Of a DNA stretch of 64,000 nucleotides, positions 1-8,463 are shown piece after piece. Position 1 is the stretch's first letter. Each line of letters starts with the position of its first letter. The notes beneath the pieces were generated by a model. The model was not told the DNA's origin, did no database searches, and worked only from the letters and a program-made list of their open reading frames with translations. The translations under genes and the position numbers were made by a program. The DNA is taken from positions 124,001 through 188,000 of the forward strand of contig CANHCQ010000001.1 in NCBI GenBank assembly GCA_947459215.1, written 5' to 3'. The stretch comes from Phycisphaerales bacterium (GTDB taxonomy: Bacteria > Planctomycetota > Phycisphaerae > Phycisphaerales > UBA1924).

Positions 1-1
1 G

Positions 2-724
2 CCGACATCCGCCACTTGGCTCACCCGCCTCGCCGGGAAGTTCCTCGTCTTCGAGGGCCCTGACGGCTCGGGCAAGAGCACGCAGCTCAAGCGGCTCGTC
101 GAGGCCGCCGCCGCCGCGGGCGTCAAGGTCACCCAGGTCCGCGAGCCCGGCGGCACGCCCGTGGGCGAACAGATCCGCAGCGTGCTGCTCGATCCCTCGT
201 CCACCATGACGCTCCGGGCCGAGATGCTGCTCTACATGGCCAGCCGGGCGCAGCTCGTTGAAACCGTCATCAACCCCGCCCTCTCCCGCGGCGAGCTCGT
301 CATCGCCGATCGCTTTCTCACCTCCACCTTTGCCTATCAGGGCGCCGGAGGCGGACTGAGCGAGCAGGACATCCGCGACGTCGGCCGCGTCGCGACGTTC
401 GACATCCGCCCCGACCTCGTCCTTATCTATTACGTTGATGTCGCGACGGCCACGATCCGCACCCGTGGCGTGGGCGGCGGTGGAAGTGGGGGAAGTGGGG
501 GGGGCAAGAAGGGCCGCCCGACTCCCGCGTCGCTGCAAGGCCCTTCGCTCTTTGATGACCGCATCGAGCAGCGCGACCTGACCTTCCGCACCCGCGTGCA
601 CGAGAGCTACCTCGCGCAGGCCAAGGCCGACCCGAAGCACCACGCGCTCATCGACGCTTCGGGCAATGCCGAGCAGGTGTGGGAACTGACCGCCAAGTTG
701 ATGCAGCAGCGCTTCGGGGCGTGA
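2..724 (+). CDS. tmk: Thymidylate kinase, 5' end cut off by the window
   Basis: dTMP kinase phosphorylates dTMP to dTDP with ATP in the cytoplasm, for DNA precursor synthesis. The reading frame is open from base 2, so the true start lies outside the window. Near the left edge it encodes the P-loop FEGPDGSGKST, then the REPGGTP motif of the dTMP-binding region, and ADRF (the DR[YF] motif) around base 306. The LID region is unusual: between TIRTRG and KKGRPT there is a Gly/Ser-only stretch (about bases 470-505) that looks like a flexible linker, followed by a second insertion before the DDRIEQ helix. The C-terminus ends normally with a TGA at 722-724. The family is certain; the linker is either a lineage-specific LID extension or a repeat expansion. 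Confidence 0.93.
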   Translation, partial: PTSATWLTRLAGKFLVFEGPDGSGKSTQLKRLVEAAAAAGVKVTQVREPGGTPVGEQIRSVLLDPSSTMTLRAEMLLYMASRAQLVETVINPALSRGELVIADRFLTSTFAYQGAGGGLSEQDIRDVGRVATFDIRPDLVLIYYVDVATATIRTRGVGGGGSGGSGGGKKGRPTPASLQGPSLFDDRIEQRDLTFRTRVHESYLAQAKADPKHHALIDASGNAEQVWELTAKLMQQRFGA

Positions 725-737
725 GCGAGCAACACAC

Positions 738-875
738 CAGACGCCGAGGCTGACGAGTCCGCGAGGAAGCCTCGGATCGGTATCGGCTGGCGCGAGCGGT
801 CTGGGTGTCCGTGGCCGGAGCGGTGGTTGCAGTCGATCCGAAGCTTTGTCGCAAAGCCTCCGCAGCCTCGGCGTC
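738..875. repeat. Long inverted repeat between convergent genes (GACGCCGAGGCTG family, copy 1)
   Basis: Left arm 738-777 starts CAGACGCCGAGGCTG and ends AAGCCTCGGAT. Right arm 836-875 is its imperfect reverse complement, starting ATCCGAAGC and ending CAGCCTCGGCGTC. The arms are about 40 bases, separated by about 58 bases. A closely similar unit lies at 27959-28090, so this is a dispersed element. It sits between convergent tmk and the lipoprotein gene and could also act as a bidirectional terminator. Confidence 0.6.
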
Positions 876-892
876 GATCGCGCCGAGACGGT

Positions 893-1357
893 TCACCACC
901 CGCGTCGCGCACTCTCGTACGCACGCCGCTGGTACGACTCCGTGACTTCATACCGCCGATAGCTGTAATCGCCGCGGCGGAAGACCACCACTGAGTCCGG
1001 CGACGTGTTGAGTGTGAACCGGTACTGCCATTCCAGCGACGGGCGCGACGGCGTCGCGTAATAGCCCAGAACCTCGCCCGGCGGTCCCTGCATCACGCCG
1101 TAACCCGCATCGTTTCGTGCGTACTCGTTGTTGTACTCCGCCATCGCCAGCGGCTGGTTGTTCACCGAATCGGTCGGCAGCACGCCCGACCACGCCGAAC
1201 TGCGGGCCAATTGGCGTGCGTCGGCGTCCTCGGGAGAGCCGCTCGCCGTGGTTCGGGCCGGGCCGGTCGTGCAGCCCGCCAGGAACATGGAGAGCGCTCC
1301 GGCCAGCGCGACGGCTAGCAGCAGCGTGCCGCTGTCTTGTCGAGTCTTGGGTTTCAC
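893..1357 (-). CDS. Putative lipoprotein of unknown function
   Basis: No family is recognised. The start chosen is a GTG at 1357, giving VKPKTRQDSG, a hydrophobic segment and the lipobox LAGC (SMFLAGC), so the mature protein would be lipidated on that Cys. The open frame extends to a TTG at 1417, but that adds an overlong region before the hydrophobic core. The mature part of about 120 residues is rich in Tyr, Arg and Ser and has no cysteine, with a central YATPSRPSLEWQYRF segment and a basic, Tyr-rich C-terminus. It is convergent with tmk. An envelope location is inferred from the lipobox; the function is unknown. Confidence 0.6.
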   Translation of the reverse strand: MKPKTRQDSGTLLLAVALAGALSMFLAGCTTGPARTTASGSPEDADARQLARSSAWSGVLPTDSVNNQPLAMAEYNNEYARNDAGYGVMQGPPGEVLGYYATPSRPSLEWQYRFTLNTSPDSVVVFRRGDYSYRRYEVTESYQRRAYESARRGW

Positions 1358-1613
1358 ACCCAGAACATGCCCCACAACTTGAGCCGCGGCACGCAATCGG
1401 AGCTGCGACGCGATCAACCTATTCCGTTGGTGCCGTATTCAAGGACATGTTCGCATGCCGGACGGTAGTGGGTAGGGTTTCTACCTCATTTCGTGGCCCA
1501 TTCTCGGGCATCTTTGCATCCGGGGCAAGAACAGCACGCTGGTGGGGTTAGTCTGAAAACTCCGGCGCGTGGGCCGGGGAGACAGGCTTCGCGGGAACCA
1601 GAGGAGATTCGGT

Positions 1614-3260
1614 ATGCAACGCATGAACAACGGTGTCGCTGTCGGCATGATGAGCGTCGTCGCGGCCTGCGGGTTGGCCGCGAGCGCCAACGCACAGGTC
1701 TATCAACGCGGCTACGGCACCCAACAGCCCGAGATCCAACTCGACATCACAGACACTCGCGAGTGCGACTACGCCAGCGTTGGCTACCGCACTGCCACGA
1801 TCACCGGTGCCGGCGGGGTCAACACCACCCACGCTCTCAAGTACGACCGCAACGGGACCATGATCTGGTCGTACATCTACAACACCTCGCAGGGCGAGAC
1901 TGTCGGCTACACCATCGATCAGGCCGCCGACAGCCACTTCCTCATCGGCGCCGAGAGCGCGTTCGGCGGCGCGACCCTCGGCAAGTGGCTCGTCCGTGTC
2001 GACAACAACGGCTCGCCCCAGTGGAGCCGCCTGATGGCCGGGACGCCCTTCCTCCCCAGCATCGCGCCGACCCAGCCATCGCTGGGCGTCAGCGTGCGCG
2101 AACTGTCCGACAAGGACATCGCCACCGTCAACCGCCGTCAGGTCGGCGTTGGATCCATCGCTCGCCACGGCCTGCTGCACGTCAACGACGCCGCCGGTGC
2201 TCTCGTCGTCGGTCGCGTCTACGTTCCCGTCGGTGGTGTGGAGATTCCCGAACTCGATTTCGCCGAGGTTCGCGAGGCCCGCAACGCGCTGGGCAGCACC
2301 ACGGCTCTGCCGGATCTGTTCATCGTCGGCAACACCTACGACGAAAGCGCCAACCGCTACGCCGCGGTCGTGATGCGCGTGAAGCGCAACGGCGACATCA
2401 TCTGGGCCCGCAAGTACCTGCACCCCGACGCGGGCATCAGCATCACCGCCGACGGCTTTGCCCTTGATCCTCTCGGTGATATCACCTTCTCCGGCCGTCA
2501 GGGCAATGCCGTCCGCGGGCAGTTGTCGCCGCAGGACTCGATCGTTGCCAAGGTCGACGGCGTCACCGGTGCGTTCCTCTGGGCCACCGATGTCTCCAAC
2601 TTCACCGTCGGCTACCAGGCCACGGAGTACGTCCGCAATCGCGAGATCATGATCGCCGGCACCGGCCGCGGCGGGACCGTCTTCCCCTTCCGCGGGGCCG
2701 CCATCCTGAAGTTCGGCTTCGGCACCGGCAACTACCTCGACGGCCAGCTCTACGGCGGGCTTGGACCCAACGACGACGAGCGCGGCACCGACGCCATCGA
2801 GTCCCAGCCCTGGCACGGCTACAACCTCATCGGCGCCACCAACAACGCCGGCTTCGGCACGCCCGACATCTTCCACGTCCGCGCCTACACCACCCTCGAC
2901 AGCGGCTGCCGTGAGAGAGACTTCAAGCCTGACACCAAGGAGCGCGTGCTTTTTGAGAAGGACTTCGACGTCGTCGCGACGTTCGAGCAGGTCAGCGAGC
3001 CCGTGAGCGTCGTCAACAACTTCCTCGAACTCGGCCAGAACGTCTTCTGCTACACCAAGCCGTGCCTGGGCGACCTGAACGCCGACGGCCTGGTCGACGA
3101 CGCCGACTTCTCCATCTTTGTGTTCGCCTACGACGTTCTCCTCTGCCCCACCAACCCCAACTACAAGTGCTGCCCCGCCGATCTCAACGGCGACGGCCAG
3201 GTCGATGACCTCGACTTCAGCATCTTCGTCGTGAACTACGACGCCCTCATCTGCCCGTAA
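1614..3260 (+). CDS. Secreted protein with C-terminal dockerin-like EF-hand pair
   Basis: Protein of 548 residues. The start is set at ATG 1614 (MQRMNNGVAV) because GAGGAG lies just upstream and a signal peptide ending ANAQ follows. The body carries repeats of the type IWSYIYNTS, IIWARKYL and LKYDRNGTM, which resemble the repeated blades of secreted beta-propeller (SBBP-type) proteins. The last 65 residues hold two copies of the motif GDLNADGLVDDADFSIF...YDxLxCP, the calcium-loop signature of dockerin type I-like repeats, and the protein ends at the final CP. No cohesin gene is visible nearby, so a cellulosome role is not implied. Four more genes in this window end the same way. The substrate is unknown. 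Confidence 0.75.
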   Translation: MQRMNNGVAVGMMSVVAACGLAASANAQVYQRGYGTQQPEIQLDITDTRECDYASVGYRTATITGAGGVNTTHALKYDRNGTMIWSYIYNTSQGETVGYTIDQAADSHFLIGAESAFGGATLGKWLVRVDNNGSPQWSRLMAGTPFLPSIAPTQPSLGVSVRELSDKDIATVNRRQVGVGSIARHGLLHVNDAAGALVVGRVYVPVGGVEIPELDFAEVREARNALGSTTALPDLFIVGNTYDESANRYAAVVMRVKRNGDIIWARKYLHPDAGISITADGFALDPLGDITFSGRQGNAVRGQLSPQDSIVAKVDGVTGAFLWATDVSNFTVGYQATEYVRNREIMIAGTGRGGTVFPFRGAAILKFGFGTGNYLDGQLYGGLGPNDDERGTDAIESQPWHGYNLIGATNNAGFGTPDIFHVRAYTTLDSGCRERDFKPDTKERVLFEKDFDVVATFEQVSEPVSVVNNFLELGQNVFCYTKPCLGDLNADGLVDDADFSIFVFAYDVLLCPTNPNYKCCPADLNGDGQVDDLDFSIFVVNYDALICP

Positions 3261-3283
3261 CGATCTCGGTCCCGCATCACCAG

Positions 3284-3316
3284 CAGGCCCGCTCGGAGCG
3301 GGCCTGTTTCGCTTTT
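3284..3316 (+). terminator. Intrinsic terminator after the dockerin-type gene
   Basis: Perfect 10-bp stem CAGGCCCGCT (3284-3293) / AGCGGGCCTG (3297-3306) with a 3-base loop, followed by a T-rich run TTTCGCTTTT. It lies 24 bases after the stop of the upstream gene and before the next start at 3352. Confidence 0.75.
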
Positions 3317-3351
3317 GCCGCCGCCGTGCCCAAAGTCGGTATTCTTCCGCC

Positions 3352-5703
3352 ATGTACTTCGACTTCACCCGCCTCGCCCTCTGCTCGCTCGCCCTGCTCG
3401 GAGCTGCCCCGTTGACCGCCCACGCCCAGACACTTCCAGTCGAGTCGCGACCGGACGAGTTTCTCGACCTCTTCGCCAAGACCAACCGCTTCCGTCTCGG
3501 CGAGCCCGGCGGCTTCAAGATCACGCCCGACGGCAAGCACGTCCTCTTCCTCCGCAGCGAAGGGCCCACCAGCTTCTCGCAGGAACTTTGGCTGTTCGAT
3601 GTCGATGCAGGCAACGAGCGCAAGTTGCTCAACGCCGATGCCATCCTCGGCGGCAAGGAAGAGAAGCTCAGCCCCGAGGAACTCGCACGCCGTGAACGCA
3701 CCCGGTCCAGCAGCCGCGGCATCGCGTCCTACCAGCTCAGCAAGGACGGCAAGCTGCTCTTGATCCCCCTCAGCGGCAAGCTCTACGCCATCGACTTCGC
3801 CGCCGCACTCGCCGGCGATCCCAAGCCCCGCGAACTCAACACCGGCGAGGGCATTCTCGATCCGCGTCTGTCGCCCGACAACACGCACGTCGCGTTCGTC
3901 CGCGATGGCACCGTCTTCGCGCTCGATCTGAAGACCAACGACGCGAAGCGTGTGAGCCCTGCCGGAGCGGGTTCCGTTTCCTTCGGCGACGCCGAGTTCG
4001 TAGCGCAGGAAGAGATGAAGCGCATGCACGGCTTCTGGTGGTCGCCCGATTCCGCCCGCATCGCCTATCAGCGCACCGATGTGGCGCCATTGGAGACGTT
4101 CACGATCGCGGATCCTTCCGACCCCGGCAAGCCGCCGCAGAGTTGGCGCTACCCCCGTGCCGGAAAGGCTAACGCCGAGGTGACGCTCTGGATCGCGCCG
4201 CTGCCCGATGGCCCGCAGACCGAGCCGGCGCAGCCCTTCTCGCGTGCCGCGATCAAGGTGCGATGGGACTACAACGCCTATCCGTACCTTGCTCGCGTCG
4301 ATTGGCCTAAGAAGGGGCCGATGACGATTCTGGTGCAGAACCGCGATCAGACCGAGCAGCGACTGCTCCGTGTCGACCCCGCCAGCGGCGACGCGCAGAC
4401 GCTGCTCACCGAGTCCGATTCAACATGGATCAACCTCGAACTCGACGGCCCGAAATGGTCCGCCGACGCCAAGACCTTCCTCTGGCTCAGCGAGCAAGGC
4501 CAGACCGACGGCTGGGAACTCCAACTCCGCGACCGCTCCGGCAGTGTCCAGCGCCGTATTCAGTTACCCCAGTGGGAGATCAACGGCCTCATCGCCGCGA
4601 GCGAGGCCGATCCCATCGCGATCCTCAGCGTCTCGCCGAAAACCGATTCCAGCGTGGTCTTCCCGATGCGGGTTGACCTGTCCGACGCGGTGACATCATC
4701 GATGCTCGATGTCGCGCGCGACCCGGCGATCAGGATGGCAGTACCCGACGGGCAATACGCCCTCGAGATCAACGACACGCTCACCGCCTGGGTCGCACTC
4801 GGCCGCGCCCGCGACGGCACGCCGATGCGGTCCGTCTTCAAGGGCGACAAGGCCAACCCCAGCGGCGCGAGCATCGGAACGATCTCCTCCGTCGCCGCCG
4901 CGCCACCGCTGGTCACCAAGCCGCAATGGGCCAAGTCAACGATCTCCGGCCGCGAGTACCACAGCGTCGTCGTCCGCCCCCGCGACTTTGACCCCAAGAA
5001 GAAGTACCCGGTTCTCAACTTCGTCTACGCCGGCCCCGGCAACAACCAGGTCAACGCCAACGCCCGCGCGTACCTCCAGCATCAGTACTACGCCGATCAG
5101 GGCTTCATCGTCGTCGCCATCGACGGCCGCGGCACGCCCCGCCGAGGCCGCGCGTGGGAACGCGTGCTCAAGAAAGACGGCGTCGGTAACTTCATCGACA
5201 TCCCGCTCAAAGACCAGTGCGACGTCCTCGATGACCTCTGCAGACAGTTCCCCGAGATGGACCGCGCCCGCATCGGCGTCTACGGCTGGTCCTTCGGTGG
5301 CTACTTCTCCTCCATGGCCACCATGCGCCGACCCGACATCTTCAAGTGCGGCATCGCCGGCGCTCCCGTCACCGACTGGCTCGATTACGACACCCATTAC
5401 ACCGAACGCTTCCTTGGCGTCCCCGGCACACCCGGCGTCGATGCCGGCTACACCGCGTCCAATGTGCTCTCGTACTGCAAGGACCTCAAGGTCCCGCTCC
5501 TCGTCATCCACGGCACCGCCGATGACAACGTCTACTTCGTGCACGCGCTCAAGCTCGCCGATCGCCTCTTCAAGGAAGGCAAGCCGTTCGAGTTCCTGCC
5601 GCTGTCGGGTCAGACTCACATGGTCACCAAGCCCGACATCGTGAAGGAGATGAACCGCCGCATGATCGAGTTCTTCCGCACACACCTCGGCAGCCCGCAG
5701 TAG
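3352..5703 (+). CDS. Secreted S9 family dipeptidyl peptidase (DPP IV-like)
   Basis: Protein of 783 residues with a signal peptide ending TAHAQ, so it is periplasmic or exported. The N-terminal two thirds match the DPP IV propeller (for example DLFAKTNRF, FVAQEEMKRMHGFWWSPDSARIAYQRTD). The E-E pair in VAQEEMKR is the DPP IV feature that binds the free N-terminus of the peptide. The C-terminal alpha/beta hydrolase domain has the triad Ser647 in GWSFGG, Asp724/725 in HGTADDNV and His756 in SGQTH. It probably removes N-terminal X-Pro or similar dipeptides. Length and residues fit the family well. A cluster of palindromes begins directly after the stop codon. Confidence 0.92.
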   Translation: MYFDFTRLALCSLALLGAAPLTAHAQTLPVESRPDEFLDLFAKTNRFRLGEPGGFKITPDGKHVLFLRSEGPTSFSQELWLFDVDAGNERKLLNADAILGGKEEKLSPEELARRERTRSSSRGIASYQLSKDGKLLLIPLSGKLYAIDFAAALAGDPKPRELNTGEGILDPRLSPDNTHVAFVRDGTVFALDLKTNDAKRVSPAGAGSVSFGDAEFVAQEEMKRMHGFWWSPDSARIAYQRTDVAPLETFTIADPSDPGKPPQSWRYPRAGKANAEVTLWIAPLPDGPQTEPAQPFSRAAIKVRWDYNAYPYLARVDWPKKGPMTILVQNRDQTEQRLLRVDPASGDAQTLLTESDSTWINLELDGPKWSADAKTFLWLSEQGQTDGWELQLRDRSGSVQRRIQLPQWEINGLIAASEADPIAILSVSPKTDSSVVFPMRVDLSDAVTSSMLDVARDPAIRMAVPDGQYALEINDTLTAWVALGRARDGTPMRSVFKGDKANPSGASIGTISSVAAAPPLVTKPQWAKSTISGREYHSVVVRPRDFDPKKKYPVLNFVYAGPGNNQVNANARAYLQHQYYADQGFIVVAIDGRGTPRRGRAWERVLKKDGVGNFIDIPLKDQCDVLDDLCRQFPEMDRARIGVYGWSFGGYFSSMATMRRPDIFKCGIAGAPVTDWLDYDTHYTERFLGVPGTPGVDAGYTASNVLSYCKDLKVPLLVIHGTADDNVYFVHALKLADRLFKEGKPFEFLPLSGQTHMVTKPDIVKEMNRRMIEFFRTHLGSPQ

Positions 5704-5853
5704 GACCGGCTTCCAGCCGGTCCATAAGACAGTGGGGGCGGGGCCTCCCAAGCCCCGCCGAACGTGCTGGTGGGACCGGCCTCCGGCCGGTCAACGACCT
5801 GACGATCACGGCGTCGACGAGGAAAAATGAAACGGACCGGCCAGAGGCCGGTC
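5704..5853. repeat. Three copies of the GACCGGC...GCCGGTC palindrome
   Basis: Copies at 5704-5722 (centre TTCCA), 5774-5792 (centre CTCCG) and 5835-5853 (centre CAGAG). Each is 19 bases: GACCGGC, a 5-base centre, GCCGGTC. A different palindrome, GGCGGGGC/GCCCCGCC, lies between the first two at about 5737-5759. The same 19-base element recurs at 28730-28815 and 55113-55131. The copies fill the gap between the peptidase gene and the broken PEP-CTERM gene, and the first one starts right after the stop codon. The arrangement is REP-like. Confidence 0.75.
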
Positions 5854-5893
5854 CTGCTGAACATCATCGGGGTTTGGAAGGCCCCGCTCCCGG

Positions 5894-6523
5894 CTACCGC
5901 CGCCGCCGCGCCGCCGCGAGCAGCCCCGCTCCCGCGAGCGACAGCGTGCTCGCACCCGGAATCGTGATCACGCGAATGTAATCGCCAGGCGTCGAGATCG
6001 TCATCGAGAAGTCGAGCACAAGGCCCGACGCCGAGATCGTGAACGAGTCGTTCAACATCTCCATGCCGCGGGCGTTCACGCCGCTGGTGAAGAAGGTGGG
6101 TGCGCCGAGATAGTCCGAGTCATCCAGATCGCGCTGTCCCGCGACGTTCGTCACGATCACGCCGATGATCTTCTGATCGAAGCGCACGCGTCCCTGGATC
6201 GCCCCCGACGCGCTCGCCGGCGAATCGAAATGGATGTAGTGGCTGCTGATCGTCGTCCCCGCGCTGATGAACGAGTTCATCAGGCTCGCGCCCGAGTTGT
6301 ACGTTCCCGGGGCGGATGCATTCACCCGCAGCGCGGACGTGAGCGTGTAGTTCTGCACCTCGTTCCACACGAACGCTGTGGTCGAACTGGTCAGCACGTT
6401 CAGCTGAGCATCCCCGGGCTGTGTGATGAGCGTGGTCTACAACAACGCATTCACGATCGCGGCCTGCGAAATGCAGCCGCACGCCGCGATCATCGCGGCC
6501 GCCGACACTGTGGTATTGCGCAT
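5894..6523 (-). pseudogene. PEP-CTERM-type protein interrupted by one in-frame amber codon
   Basis: Reading from ATG 6523 (preceded by GAGGAGAAAGG) gives MRNTTVSAAAMIAACGC..., a signal peptide, then TAG at 6437-6439 as codon 29. The same frame then continues without another stop to 5894. The downstream part (TQPGDAQLNVLTSSTT..., GVNARGMEML, STPGDYIRVITIPG, ending LAAARRRR) aligns along its whole length with the intact neighbour at 6822-7451. Counting the TAG as one residue, both are 209 codons long. The C-terminus is a PEP-CTERM-like sorting tail: Pro-containing motif, hydrophobic helix, Arg cluster. This is either a very recent pseudogene, a stop-codon readthrough, or a sequencing error. An internal ATG at 6397 is open but would lack the signal peptide. 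Confidence 0.8.
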
Positions 6524-6763
6524 GTCTCTTCCTTTCTCCTCGGTGCGTGACAACCGGTGCTTCAAAACCGGTGCGTCCAATCCCCGTCGCGGCCGGGCGG
6601 AAAACCGGTGGGCGCGACAGGCCGTCATTGTGACAGATGCAACGCCCGCCGCAAAGTGTGATTGCCAAGATTCCCGCTGGCACCCCCGCCGGTCGGTGCT
6701 TGGACGGGCCGTTCTCACCCTCCGGGACGCGCCGTCGCATGCTTCAGTCCGGATCCAACCACC

Positions 6764-6799
6764 AAAAACGAAAAGGGCGGAGCCCCGCGGCCCCGCCCC
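6764..6799 (-). terminator. Intrinsic terminator of the intact PEP-CTERM gene
   Basis: On the minus strand a GC hairpin (GGGCGG ... CCGCCC) is followed by TTTTCGTTTTT, the complement of 6764-6774. It lies about 20 bases past the stop of the gene ending at 6822. Confidence 0.6.
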
Positions 6800-6821
6800 G
6801 TCGTCAATCGCAACCCTGTTC

Positions 6822-7451
6822 TCACCGCCGGCGGCGAGCGATCACGAGCAGGCCCGCGCCCGCCAGACCCAGCGAGCCCGGAGTCGGCACAGTGATGATC
6901 CGCATGTAGTCGCCGGGCGAGCTGATGTCGAACTCAAACTCGATGGCGTCGCCCGCGATCACGATGCGAAATGCGTCGGTGCTGAACTCCAGGCCGCGGG
7001 CGTTGACGTTCTGCGAGAAGAGCGTCGGAGCGCCCAGAAAGTCCGACTGATCCAGGTGCCGCGTGCCCGACCCGTTGCGGACGATCACGCCGAGGATCTG
7101 CCCGTCGAACTGGATGCGTCCGCGGGCCGAGCCGCCGGTGCTGTCCGGTGTATCGAAGTGCACGTAGTGGCTGTTCACCACGGTGCCCTGGTTCAGCACG
7201 CCGTTGATGAGGTCGCCCGCCTGGTCGTAGAGGCCCGGCGCCTGGGCGTCGATCTTGACGTTGCGATCGAGCGTGAAGTTCTGCGCCTCGTTCCACGCGT
7301 ACACGGTCGTGGTGCTCGTAAGCGCGTTCAGTCTCGCATCGCCGGGCTGTGCGATCTGCTGCACGCTCCCGCCCACGGCGACGATCGCACCGAGAGACAT
7401 CCCGCAGCCGAGCGTGAGCGCGGCCGCGCCAGTCAACACATTCTTCAGCAT
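6822..7451 (-). CDS. PEP-CTERM-type exported protein, intact paralogue
   Basis: Protein of 209 residues. The start is at ATG 7451 (MLKNVLTGAAAL), with the strong ribosome site GGAGGAGAG upstream; the frame is open further but without such a site. A signal peptide ends near SLGAIVA. The mature domain (YAWNEAQNFTLD, HYVHFDTPDS, GRIQFDGQILGVIV, SDFLGAPTLF, FEFDISSPGDYMRIITVP) is a compact, probably beta-sheet extracellular domain of unknown function. The end PTPGSLGLAGAGLL...RRRR is a PEP-CTERM-like tail, normally processed by an exosortase; none is visible in the window. It is a tandem duplicate of the broken gene at 5894-6523. Confidence 0.75.
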   Translation of the reverse strand: MLKNVLTGAAALTLGCGMSLGAIVAVGGSVQQIAQPGDARLNALTSTTTVYAWNEAQNFTLDRNVKIDAQAPGLYDQAGDLINGVLNQGTVVNSHYVHFDTPDSTGGSARGRIQFDGQILGVIVRNGSGTRHLDQSDFLGAPTLFSQNVNARGLEFSTDAFRIVIAGDAIEFEFDISSPGDYMRIITVPTPGSLGLAGAGLLVIARRRR

Positions 7452-7712
7452 GTCCGTTCCCTCTCCTCCAAAGACTCGTTGCCTGACGTGTCGAACGCTC
7501 GGACCCTTGGTCCGATCATCCAACGCCGCCGGCGACACGCCCGCGGTGTCTCAACATGTCACTCAAACGATGGGATCGGCACCCTCTTGCGGCTTTGCTC
7601 CAAAGTCTTCACGCATTCAGTTGTTATGGACCGTCGTCGATGCCGAGAACCGCACCGTTGCGACGTTTACGGTCGGTCCGAAAGCCCCTGCTGCGACGTA
7701 CCATCGCTCGCC

Positions 7713-8198
7713 ATGATCAATACCAAGTCCATCGCGCGGCGTCCCCTCGCTTTCGGATCGATCGCCGACGCCTTGGCCGAGATCGACCGCATCGTTGCCG
7801 CCGAAAAGCAGGGCACGCTCAAGCGCCTGGGCAACTGGTCCGCGGGACAGAACTTTCACCACATCGCGACCTGGATCAACTACGCGTTCGACGGCTATCC
7901 GCCGAGCCTGCGCCCGGCGTGGATCATCAAGTTCATCGTGCGCACCTTCATGAAGGGCCGTTTCATGAAAGGCCCCATGCCCGGCGGCGTGAAGATCCCC
8001 AACGTCGCCAGCGGCACCCTGGGCACCGAGGAAACCTCGACCGACGCCGGCGCCGCCGAACTCCGCCGCGCCCTCGAGCGCCTGCAAGCATCCTGCCCGA
8101 CGCAAGAGAACGTGCTCTTCGGCAAACTCACGCACAACGAGTGGATCCAGATGAACCTGCGCCACGCCGAGTTGCACCTCGGGTACCTGACGTACTGA
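7713..8198 (+). CDS. DUF1569 / DinB-like protein
   Basis: Protein of 161 residues starting at ATG 7713 (MINTKSIARRPLAFGS). The pattern NWSAGQNFHHIATWINYAFDGYP in the first third and HNEWIQMNLRHAELHLGYL at the end matches DUF1569, a DinB/YfiT-like four-helix fold. The histidines (the HH pair in the first motif and two in the last) could bind a metal. No substrate is known for the family. No signal peptide is seen, so it should be cytoplasmic. It stands alone between minus-strand genes. The 265 bases after its stop (8199-8463) show no convincing gene. Confidence 0.8.
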   Translation: MINTKSIARRPLAFGSIADALAEIDRIVAAEKQGTLKRLGNWSAGQNFHHIATWINYAFDGYPPSLRPAWIIKFIVRTFMKGRFMKGPMPGGVKIPNVASGTLGTEETSTDAGAAELRRALERLQASCPTQENVLFGKLTHNEWIQMNLRHAELHLGYLTY

Positions 8199-8463
8199 AG
8201 CCAGTGGACGCGGCCTCTGTCTGGCACACCTCGGATTCCCGCCACCGCTGCATCGGCATCATCGACGACGCCAGAAGAGTGCTCACCCGCTTGAGCGAGC
8301 CCACGCACATCCACGGCGCGACATCAAGGGTGCGATCGATCTCCAAACTGGTCAGAGACATCCAAGTCACGTCCGACGACCTCGCCGGATCGACAAGGAC
8401 GAATCGCCGAAGAAGGCCTTTGGCTTGCTGCAGACCCGCCGCTGAACCGCCCCGCGCAACCGA

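Noticed and set aside
1614-3260. Cellulosome component because of the dockerin-like end
   Set aside because: No cohesin or scaffoldin gene is visible, and such endings are widespread in planctomycetes without cellulosomes.
1548-3722. Long open minus-strand frame (724 codons) opposite the first dockerin-type gene and the start of the S9 peptidase gene
   Set aside because: It is the antisense of two well-supported genes with signal peptides and conserved motifs; its product is Val/Gly/Glu-rich with no domain, typical of antisense frames in GC-rich DNA.
6423-8198. Long plus-strand frame (591 codons) covering the PEP-CTERM genes and the DUF1569 gene
   Set aside because: Only the last 161 codons (from 7713) show a protein family; the rest is antisense to the PEP-CTERM pair and intergenic DNA.
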